Shown in pieces: positions 48,504 to 58,922 of a stretch of DNA of 64,000 bases (within the stretch, counting starts at the first letter, position 1; the number at the start of each line of letters is the position of its first letter). The notes under the pieces were generated by a model. That model was not told where the DNA came from. It saw nothing but the letters and a program-made list of their open reading frames with translations, and did no database searches. Source of the stretch: Knoxdaviesia capensis (Eukaryota > Ascomycota > Sordariomycetes > Microascales > Gondwanamycetaceae); NCBI GenBank assembly GCA_001510575.1, contig LNGK01000002.1, positions 465,271 to 529,270 on the forward strand, written 5' to 3'. Position numbers and translations under genes: made by a program.

Positions 48504-48692
48504 TATTACTTAGAACGATAATAGAAGATGAATAAGTTAATAGAATTAAACTTAGGAATTGAGTAAAAAGTTAGATGTAGGAGGAAGAAATGAGCTAGAC
48601 TAGAAATAGACAGAAGTCCAGCATTTATAGGCTAGCTAGAACCAGGCTTCAGCCCAGGTCACGTGATCCACGCATTTCCGTCCTTCCTCACA
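48504..48692 (-). repeat. Copia-2 3' LTR (189 bp)
   Basis: The + strand reads TATTACTTAG...CCTCACA. The U3 end (about 48,608-48,692) is nearly free of RIP and contains GTCACGTG at 48,658-48,665. Confidence 0.92.
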
Positions 48693-49051
48693 CGCCCCTC
48701 GGACGTAAATGCGTTCATTATAGGCTCGATATGCGCCCCTCGGAATAAATAATATAAGAATACTATTATTAGGTAAGAAAAAAAAACTTTAGTAGAGGAA
48801 GAAAATCTTTATTAAAAAAAAACTTTAGTATAGGAAGCGTAAGAAAAGAAAATATATAAAAACCTAAAAACCTTTAGAAAGGAAAAAAAAAACGTATCTT
48901 ATTTTATTAGAGCACTTCGAAAACGGTTATAAAGCTAGAAACTAAGTAGCTTAGTTAAGATATTAGCTATTTATTCCGTATTTAGAACGTATTTAACGGA
49001 TAAAAACTTAGAACGAACGGATTCCCGAATTAGATAAAATTTCGGGTAAAT
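48693..49051 (-). pseudogene. Copia-2 pol 3' end and polypurine tract
   Basis: The C-terminal part of the copia RNase H region, cut from the rest of pol by Gypsy copy B. On the - strand the first codons after the junction read HIYPKFYLIRESV and continue to a KYVLNTE-stop-IA stretch, matching the usual ending ...YHFIRE...YVPT.EQIAD of copia RNase H. Nearer the LTR, 48,693-48,760 is GC-richer and keeps CA/TG. Confidence 0.8.
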
Positions 49052-49055
49052 ATGC
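49052..49055. repeat. Gypsy copy B target-site duplication, left copy
   Basis: atgc, repeated at 58,923-58,926. Confidence 0.75.
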
Positions 49056-49338
49056 TATAGATCCCTAATAGGTCAGAGTATATTATAATTACGTATAAAC
49101 GTATACTAATACACGTGGATACTACCTAGCGGTAAGTATTTAGGTATATATCTATATATATATAAATACCTTAAAGAGCTAGTAAAAGACCTATAAAAGG
49201 TAGATATCTACCGCGCTTTTATAGGAAATATCTTAAGATAGAAAAAATTTAAGCTTCCCTTTATATATATTTCTCTATACGTGCCTTATAATTATAACTT
49301 ATTTATTAGTCCTTTAGACTATATATCTAGGAATTATA
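49056..49338 (+). repeat. Gypsy copy B 5' LTR (283 bp)
   Basis: TATAGATCCC...GGAATTATA. It differs from the 3' LTR by a handful of C/T and G/A changes, one of which removes a CACGTG (kept here at 49,112-49,117). Confidence 0.92.
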
Positions 49339-49432
49339 AAAAATTAATTTTTTATAAGCGTAATACTTATATTATTAATCTTTTATTAACCTTCCTTTAA
49401 AGCCTAACCGTCGTAATCGACTACCTTTCCTC

Positions 49433-49793
49433 TAGGTTCGAGTCTTAATCGACACGTAATCGACCGATATTTCGACTTTCCTTTCTTTTAATTTAGAATT
49501 CACCTCCGCCGATAGCTTTACTACTTTCCGCTATAGTAAACTACGAATTACCCTTCTTTTATAAAAGCCCTTTCTATTTAACCTCCTTTTAGTAACGAAA
49601 GCACGTTAGATAAATATCTTTTATTTTTTTCCCTTCTTTTAATTCCGTCCTTACCGAACTAATAGCTAATTAACTACTATTACTCCAGTAAAACACCGAA
49701 TTACCCTACCTTTACCGACGTTTTACACGCCTCCCGCGTGCCTTTCCTATACCTCCTAAGCTATCGGATACTACTAATAGGTTCGAGTCCTAT
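49433..49793 (+). other. two tRNA T-arm-like motifs in the Gypsy leader (copy B)
   Basis: GGTTCGAGTC at about 49,435-49,444 and ATAGG-TTCGAGT-CCTAT at 49,777-49,793, the latter with a perfect 5-bp stem. They occupy the same places as in copy A. Confidence 0.5.
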
Positions 49794-50499
49794 TACTAAA
49801 CATTTAATAGCTAATCTACCTATTTCTATTTATTTCTACGATTTTTCTACGATTTTTCCTTTATTCTATAACGTTTCTATTTTATCCTACGACTTTACCT
49901 ATTTATTTCTACGACTTTTACTAGTTACTTCTAAGACTCTTACCGTTCCGATAACTAACGTCTTGATATTTCTGCTATTTTCGATTATTTTCTACTATCT
50001 CCGTTTACGGACTTCCTTTATTACCTATTCTCCTATTCTATTTAATTCTAATTACTAATCCGCCTCTTATTCTAAGACTAACCTACTTTTATACCCCCTT
50101 TATACCCCGTTTATATACTAATAGTCTTATTTCTTATTTTACTAGCTCTATTTCTTTTCTAATAGTTATCCTTTCTACCGCTCTTTCCCCCTATTATTAA
50201 CCCTATAAATCTAGACTATCTAACTATTTATAACTATTATACCCTAGTTTTCCCTATTTATTCCCTTTTATTCCTACTTACTATCGGTTTATATCCCTAA
50301 CCCCCTATTTCCTAGTAAGCCTAGACCGTTAATATCCGCTTTTACGCCGAATATTAGATAAAGAATAACGTATTCTACGTAAAAGAGATAAAAGTATTAC
50401 CTATAACCTTAAAGCCTTAAGTAAAGTAAGCGCTATAACTAACCTATAAACTAGTAAGTTACTAGTTAAGGAACTATAACCCCCTATAGAAGTAACCCC

Positions 50500-53400
50500 T
50501 ATTACGTATAATCGTTAGATAATAATAGGATGAGGGAAAGGAAAGGCTATAGATAACGGGATAAATATTCTACCGGCATAGCCGGTAAGTAGTCTACCGC
50601 CTTAATATACCGAGTCTATTACGATTAAAGAATTAAAGTAAATAATAAAAGCGTTACTTACGGACTATATAGAATCTAACTTTAATAAATAAGCGAGAGA
50701 GAAAGAGCGTACCGATAATATAAATACCGTTATTAGTACGATAATAGAAAAGCTTCTAGAAAAGCTAATAGACGCTATAAGCCGTAGTAACTCACCGGCT
50801 ATAGCTATAGCTACCTTATCCTCTTTTCTTACTCCCTCGCTATTATTAGCTAGTCCGTAAATAATAGGACTACTATTACCTACCGACCTAGGTAGAAAGA
50901 GCCCCCTTTCTAGCGTAACTATAGCTAATAACCCGTTATTACCTATAACTAGCGTCTAACTAACGAGAAACTAACCCTCGGTACTGTATATTATATTATA
51001 AATACCGAGAGGCATAGGTAGTACGGTTCTAAAAGGATAATAAGGTTATATATATAGATAAGGAGCATACGATAGTAGTATATTTCTAATATTTCCTATA
51101 CTATTCTAGCGAATACCCTTATAAACGATACCCCCTAAAGTAATATTTTAAGCGAAATTATATCTAAGACCTAATAGTAAACCGTTTACCGATATTAGTA
51201 TTAACGGCTTTATACTACTATTATAGCTAGCTATTAAAAGACGATTCCTAGGCCCTCGTTTAGAAAACGGGAATTTAGCTATCGAAGGTAGTCTAATAAA
51301 GTATAATATACCTCTAATAAACGATAAGTACGCTATTAGGTAGTATTAATACCTCTAAGCGACGTTTCTAAAGCTAATACTCCTATTAGATATTAGTAAT
51401 AGAGAGGATCGTAAGAAAAACGGTAAAAAAGCTATTAGTTAGCTATAAAGCGACTACTTAAGTAAAGTAGACTATATAGTTATAGTATAATTAGTACGTA
51501 TTTAAACCTACTTATATAAATCTATAATTCTATATACGTATTAGACGTCTCGAATACTACTAGTAATTAGAGGCGAATTTATACCCCTTTAGTATTTTAT
51601 TTAATAGTATACCGATATACTATAGCCTATACTAGTAGAATCTATACTAATATTTATCTCTAGTCGTATACTAATATCTACCCCTTCGCGCGTATTTATA
51701 GCTCTCGCGTTTAATTATTAAAATAAGTCTAAATATAAAGCTATCGAACTTTTAACTAAAATAATATAGAATTCTACTAATAACTTACTCGAAATATATT
51801 ATATTTAACGTATAGTAGAAGATATTCTACGTTATAATATTATAGACTTATAGTATAAGATATAGTAGGATATAACCCCCGACTTTAGTATCTATATTAT
51901 AGTTAATATTACCTACTACCTATTAAAAACTAGATAATTATACGCCGCTTAGCTAAATAGTACGCCGAAGACCGAGGAGGAAGGAGAAACGTTATAATTT
52001 AGAACCCGTAAAGAGGTACTTAATTATATCACGTAGGATAAAGATAGAGATAAATCTACGTATTTCCGATACGGAAAGATAGGTTATTAGGTTCGCGAAT
52101 ATACGGAGCTACGTACTAAGAATAACGATCGACGTTAAAAGGCGCGCTAGAACACGCGTTTCACGATAAATAGAGGCTAAATAATAGATAATCGTAGTTA
52201 TTCCCGCGAGCCTCGTAACTATTCTCGAAATACCTCCCGCGACCGTAACTATTTACGAAGACCGTCTTAGGACTAAAAGACGTACCGTTCCCCTACTCCC
52301 TACCCCTCTAGGAATAAAGATAGATTAATAATAGATAAAGGATAACGGAATAATAAGAGAAAGGATAAGAAACCCGCTATTTATAGTATATACCTTATAT
52401 AGAAAAAAGACTTATCTCCTAAAGGATCTCCCCTCTTAGAAGCCACGGGCTTAGACGTAGACGATAACTATTTCGCTAATGTTACCTACTATTCTATACT
52501 ATTTATAATCCCTTTAGTAGAGGAATTAACGTTAATTAGTAAGATACTAATAAAATAGCTACGACGCGAAGGATACCGTAAACGATACCGCCTCTATATT
52601 AGTTTACTAACGAATAACTAATAAACGCCGCTTATAGTATTTATTAATACTAGAATAGCTAGCGTATTCGTCTCTAAATCATACGCCCATCGTTATTTAG
52701 CGCCGTACCGATCCGCGAACCCTTTACGCCTTAGTAGCTTAAGCGGTAATAGTAACTTCGTTATTATTAACGATATTATTATTTCCTTCTAATTAACGAC
52801 TATTAACGGACTATCTAAGGTTATTTCTATAGTAGCTAGTATTATTACTAACGGTACCTACCCTACTAACCTAACTATCGGCTGAAGCGGAGCTACGAAG
52901 CTTAGTTATACCGACGCTAATAATACGATAAAGCTTATACTCCTACGCGATTCCCCTATTATTCTATATTTCTACCCTCCCTAGAGACTAGATAATATCG
53001 CTATTACCTATACTACCTCTACTACTAATTCTAGTCTAATAAATATTACCTCTTCCTACGATAATCCTACCCCTTTATATAATAAGAACCTCCCTTTACT
53101 TCTATCGATATATATTTATAGTATTTTACCTATAGATCCCGATACCTATACCCTTTCTTATATTACCTCCGAATTATTTCCCTTTATTATATACCTTACT
53201 AAATAATAGTATAATAATACTCCTTTACCCCGATAAACGTTTCCTAGAACGGTAAATACTAACTAAGTAACTATCGAATTTAATAAAGAGCTATTACCTA
53301 AGTATAAGAAGTAACTATTACTTACGAAAGAACGTACGAAGCGCGACGCTATTCGCGGTACCCGTATTATTATAGAAAACTAATAGAAAAAGGTAAATAC

Positions 53401-56400
53401 TAAAGCCCTAACTATTATACGAAAGGCCTTCGATAATAATACCTTTATCTTTATTCTACGGTATTTCGATACTAGACTAGACGTAAAGGCCTATACTTAG
53501 TATAATATTAAGACCGCTAATACTAAACCTAGATCCCTCCCCCTACGCCGCTATAGCCCCTACTAACGTGAAATTATAAAGGAATTTACTAATAAACTAC
53601 TCTTACTTAGCGTTATTCGATACGCTATTAACTCCCTATAGTCCGTACTTATACTATTACTACCTAAGAAGCCCCTCCTTAGTAATAACTAGCCTAGATA
53701 CCGTTTCGTAATTAACTACTATACGTTAAATAAAGTTACGTAAAAAGTAGCCTATCTATTACTAAATATTAAGGATTCCCTATAATAGGCCGCTAGATAT
53801 CGATTCTATACTTTCCTTAATCTAGAAGACGGCTTCTAGTAGATAGTTATAGACCCTGAGGTAGTACTAAAGATAGCGTTTTCTACGCTATTTAGATAAT
53901 ACGAATAGCTTTATATACTATTTAGCCTTATAAACGTATTAGTAACCTTCTAGCGTTTTATAAACGAAGTCCTTAAGCCGGTACGCGCCTTTACTATAGG
54001 CCTTTTAGATAATATTTATATTTAGGGTAAGACTATAATAGAATTAGCCGATAGAATAGTCGCTATTCTACGCTAATTAAGCCGCTATCGACTATTATTA
54101 AACCTTAAGAAATACGAATAGTTCGTTAAAGAAGGTAAGTTCCTAAGAATAATTATCTCTATCTACGGTATTCGCCCCGATCCTAAGAAGGTAGCTACTA
54201 TCCGTAAAAGACTAGCGCCTACTATTATTACTAAGATCCGTAGCTTTTTAAATACCGCTAGCTATTTACGCCGCTTTATCCCCTACTTTATATATAAAGC
54301 GCGTCTACTCTATAAGTATACTAGAGTAGATAAGCCTAAAGGCGTATAAGTATAGCTAGATAACGAGTTATTATAAACCTAGCGCGATATTCGCGATACT
54401 ATAGCTTCCCTCTTAGAGCTACGTAACTATAACTATATACTCCTATCGGTACTTAAGACTGACGCTTCTAATTATACCGTCGGTATTACGTTATTCTAAC
54501 TATAACGTAATTCTAATAATAAACGTAGCGTTTTACGCCTAGTTACGTACTTTAGCGCCGTTTTATTAAAGACCTAGTAGCGATATAGTACCTAGGAGAG
54601 AGAAATACTTACCGTTATTATATTATTATAGTATTAGAGGAGCTAGTTAGAAGCCGCGGAAATTACTATTATTACTAACTACGAAACCCTACGCCTTTTT
54701 ACTACTAAATAAGAATAGCTAGCTAGAATATTACGATTTCTCGATATAATCGTATACTATAACGTACGTATTTATTACTAATCTAATAAGGCTAATATTT
54801 TAGCTAATTAGTTATTACGGCCGCGTATAGATATAGCGCTCGTAATAAATAAGGAGGAAGGGTACGAAATAAATAATAATAATACGTTAACCGACGCCTT
54901 TCCTACTACTAATAACGAGACCTCTACCTTTCCTACTACTAATAACGAGACCCCTAGACTACCGAACTAACGATTTAAGATACGTCTACTAGCGCGACTA
55001 CCGTAAAACGACGCCGAATAGCCTCTAAGTAATACTATAAATACTAAATAACCTACGAACGATACGCTAATCGCCCCTAATATTAAGAAATTAGATTACC
55101 TTAGATAGTACGACGTCTAGGATATTATTAACTACCTAGAGAATAGCTATCTACTCCCCTATCGTATCCCTTCGACCTTCGTTTAGGACTATTTCGCTAT
55201 CTTTTACGGCGAAATATATACCGTTATTAACCGTATCCTAATAAAGATACTAACGTACGAGGCCTCCGTTTTAAAAGCTATTAAGGTCTATAAGCTAGAA
55301 GGCTATACGCGTATTAGTACCCTATATACGCTATTAGCTAAACGAGTATAGTATCCTAACTTAATTTTAGCTACGAATAAGGCCGTTCGATAGTATATAG
55401 AATATTAATTACTATAAAAGCCCCCTAAAGTAACGGAATCGCTACGACCGATACTAACCGTATAACTATTAGCACGCTAGGGAATAGACTTTACTAGCCG
55501 TTTTATTATTAATAATAAACGGATATAGCTATTAACGGTAATCGAGTATACTACTAGCTACGTTATAGTAGCTATAGACCCTCGTAATAGTACCTTAGCT
55601 ACTACGAAGTTACTAGTAGTACGTATTTACGTAGTATTCGGACCGCTAGTCGAGATTATTACTAATAATAGTACCCCCTTTAACTCCGATAAATTTAGGA
55701 CCCTCCTTACTAACTATAACCCCCCTATATAATAGTATCGTATAACGATATACTATCTATAGACGAATAGCTAAGTTAAGCGCTTTAACGGGTAAATTAA
55801 ATATATCGCTAGCCGTCTAGCTAACGCTAATACTAAAAACCGAGAAGATATCGATTAGTTAATAATTATTCCTAAAGCTATACGTATCTACTTAAATAGA
55901 CTATAAATAAGTAGCTTTTCCCTATATTACCTACTTTTCGGTACTAAGCCCCACGATAGCGCTACCTATATTACTACGCCGTACGAATAGGAGCCTACTA
56001 TAAACGAAGTTATCGCTTCTTAGTAAGATTTAGCTCGCGAAAAATAGTTATTTAAGACCGTTCGCCTAGTATCTAACTCTATAAAGGTATACTAAATATA
56101 TATCTATACTATATTATAGAACGATAAGGCTATATATCGTATTTTTAGTAAAGGTAACTAGACGTTACGATATCGACCGTAAAAGCATAAACATAAGCTA
56201 TTCTATAACGGACTATAGCTTATTATTAACGTTTACTAGAGTAATACCTATACTCTAGAGTTACTAGGTAGTTATCGGCTCGATAAACGCTATAATAGGT
56301 TTAACTTATTCCTAGCGTACGTCGAGGATAGCTAGCCTATTCGTAGCCTTTAGTATGCTAGTTATCGCCTACTCGAGCTAGATCGTAAGCGTCTATCGTC
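50500..56400 (+). pseudogene. Gypsy copy B gag-pol remnant
   Basis: Gag covers about 50,500-52,200. The zinc knuckle at 52,061-52,102 has its four ligands all read as Tyr. Protease follows near 52,640, where the active-site DTG reads NTR. Reverse transcriptase spans about 53,690-54,300, with the order YRFVINYY, LNLEDGF, FINEVL, LLDNIYI; the second catalytic Asp is Asn (about 54,004-54,020). RNase H runs about 54,440-54,820, starting LKTDASNYTVG. Integrase runs about 55,130-56,390 with GIDFTSRF, ITNNSTPFNSD and a C-terminal part near KLFYNGL. TAG and TAA codons break it throughout, nearly always where Gln (CAG/CAA) or Trp (TGG) is expected. Exact gag start not determined. Confidence 0.88.
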
Positions 56401-56860
56401 TATCGGTAGATAGCTACCTTACCTTATACTATTTCTTTCCTTTTTTATTTTTTATTTATTATTTTACTTTTCCTTTATAATATTCGTTCTATAGTTATCC
56501 CCTATTTATATCCTAATTCTATCTATATCCTAATTTCCTTTATTCTATTTTTATTTTTAGTTACGCCTTACTATTAAGCTATACCGTTTTCCCTTTTTAG
56601 AATTTTTCTTTTATTATTCTTTTTTATTTTACCGCTATTACTGCTAATATTCCGCCTTTTATATGCTTTTTCCGATTTTTTCCCGCGTATTTCCTTACTT
56701 TTAACCTATTTTACTATATTAATAATTAATAGAACGCTCTAGACTTACCGCTACGCCTATATATTATTTTTTTTTTTCTTCCTTTCTTTATTCCTAATTC
56801 CCGCGCTTTACGCTAGCTACCTATATTTACGCGGCTAACTATCGCCCTTTCCTATATTCG
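56400..56860 (+). other. low-complexity T-rich spacer in Gypsy copy B
   Basis: Follows the integrase remnant. Rich in TTT/ATTT units, with no coding potential seen. The equivalent stretch in copy A is A-rich on the + strand near 35,930-36,360. Confidence 0.6.
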
Positions 56861-58200
56861 TATGATAAAGGGAGGGGAAGGAGGTACTAATTATATTATC
56901 TAATACCGAATAAGTATAATACCGCTATAGCACGATATTCTAAATACTACGACTAACCTAAACGTCCTTTATCTAGCTATCCCTTCCGTCCTCCGGGACC
57001 CGCTTTTCTTAGTAACTACCTGGTTTAATAGCTATTAAGACTATATTAGCTAATAGAAAGACTACTATAATACGATAAACGCTATAATAACCTTACCTTT
57101 TACGATAAAAAGCTAAATTCTTTCTTATTTATAATAAATAAAGAAACGAATAGTTATACGACTAACGAAGAAGTATAAGAAGCTAGCGATCTCTAGCTAT
57201 AAACGATTTAGAATTAGATAATTCTTTATCTCTCTTATTACTACTATCTCTTTCCTATCTATCCTCTCTATTACTAGCACTAGTAATAGCTATTCTACTT
57301 ACCGAGCCTACTATTTATACTATAAACGATAATAATATCTCTTAATAGCCTACTAATAATAATAATAATAACGCTAATAATACCCTATTACCTACTATAG
57401 CCGCTATTCCCCCTACCGCTACTCCTACTACGAACGTACCGCGCGTTACCGCTATAGTTAAAGCTATCGAGCCGATTCCGTATACCCGATACGTACTAAG
57501 ACGTATCGAATACCTAGGTATTCTCTACTATCGATACGTTATTAATAACGCTATATAGAATACTTATACTAAATACTATAACTATTAGGCTAATTACCGG
57601 GTACCCGGTAATATATCGGCCGAAATAGATACCTTTATAGATACCGATAAGAACTAGATTAATACGCTAAGTACGTAAACCTAAGCGCTACGGGATATCG
57701 CCGTAGCTAAGTATCTATTCGTCTATAATAGAGGCGCTACGGCCGCTAATCGGAAGTTAAATAGCGAGGAATTTAATAACGCGAGCCGTTTTATTAATAC
57801 CGTAGCTATACTATATACCTTCGCGGGATACCTCGTACCTATTTAACCGACTATTATACGCCTACGGCGTACGGCTTTAGCGTTAGCCCCGACCTCGGCA
57901 CATATATTACCTCTCTTTTCAGCTACTAAGGGCGCTAAAATTAATATTATTAAGGGAGGACCCCCGCCGGTACCTACGGTAGCTCCGCTAGTAGTAGCAC
58001 CCGTTATACTAGCCGTTACCGTACTAATACTAGCTAGTAGAGCCGCCGTTATACCTATAATGCTAGTATTTACGTTAATAGCTACGCTAATAGTAGCTAC
58101 CGCTATCGTAATAGTACCCCCTTTCCCTAACGCCCTAGTCCCCGCTACCTTTATAGCCTAATTCCCTAGCGTAGCGCCCGCCTATATTAACTAATAATAG
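56860..58200 (+). pseudogene. Gypsy copy B accessory frame, unknown function
   Basis: Between integrase and 3' LTR lies about 1.3 kb with a degenerate + frame. The most protein-like part (about 57,400-58,160) reads roughly TAIVKAIEPIPYTRYVLRRIEYLG, then SRFINTVAILYTFAGYLVP, then a Pro/Ala/Val-rich, hydrophobic end. It is broken by RIP stops. I do not recognise the family. The hydrophobic C-terminal part could be a membrane segment or just Ala-rich low complexity. It is conserved in position in copy A. Confidence 0.45.
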
Positions 58201-58232
58201 GTAGACGAGTTACGTAATCGCTACCTATATAG

Positions 58233-58246
58233 NATAGTATAGGCNN
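58233..58246. other. undetermined bases
   Basis: N at 58,233 and 58,245-58,246, within the degenerate accessory region. Confidence 0.95.
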
Positions 58247-58639
58247 TTACTATCCGACTAGGTATCGTAGTATTCTTAATCCCCCCTAATGCTATCTAAT
58301 ACTAAGGTATTTATATCGTTAGATAGATAAAACGGTACCTATAGCTACCTAAAACGCTATAAATAAGAAGTTCCCCTTTATTATACTAGATACCTATTTT
58401 CCTATCGATTACTATTATTATTCCTATCTAACTACTATTTAGACTCGCTTTATATTATATTTCTTTCTATACGCTTAGAAAAGTCGAAAAGGATAAAAAA
58501 AAGAGGACCCTTAGAAAAACATAAAAATAATTAAAAACCGCTCGTAATACGAGTATAAAATCATATAAAGGGAAGTCCTTTTAATATCCTTTACTAGTTA
58601 AAGGTAGATCGCAGACGATCTAGTTAAGAAAGGGGATCT

Positions 58640-58922
58640 TATAGATCCCTAATAGGTTAGAGTATATTATAATTACGTATAAACGTATACTAATATACGT
58701 AGATACTACCTAGCGGTAAGTATTTAGGTATATATCTATATATATATAAATGCCTTAAAGAGCTAGTAAAAGACCTATAAAAGGTAGATATCTACCGCGC
58801 TTTTATAGGAAATATCTTAAGATAGAAAAAATTTAAGCTTCCCTTTATATATATTTCTCTATACGTGCCTTATAATTATAACTTATTTATTAGTCCTTTA
58901 GACTATATATCTAGGAATTATA
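58640..58922 (+). repeat. Gypsy copy B 3' LTR (283 bp)
   Basis: Same length and ends as the 5' LTR, preceded by a polypurine tract and followed by the atgc duplication. Confidence 0.92.

Larger units (their letters stand above)
49056..58922 (+). mobile_element. Gypsy copy B: Ty3/gypsy retrotransposon, complete in length, RIP-mutated
   Basis: 9,867 bp with two 283-bp direct LTRs and a 4-bp duplication. A polypurine tract (AAGAAAGGGGA, 58,626-58,636) precedes the 3' LTR. Order on the + strand: LTR, leader with two T-arm-like motifs, gag, zinc knuckle, protease, reverse transcriptase, RNase H, integrase, low-complexity spacer, an extra degenerate frame, LTR. Protease before RT and integrase last is the Ty3/gypsy order. 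It sits inside the RNase H coding region of Copia-2. Confidence 0.92.

Noticed and set aside
49738..50058. 106-codon + strand frame in Gypsy copy B, and the 72-codon frame at 41402-41620
   Set aside because: Chance open stretches in RIP-mutated element DNA, not in the gag-pol frame.
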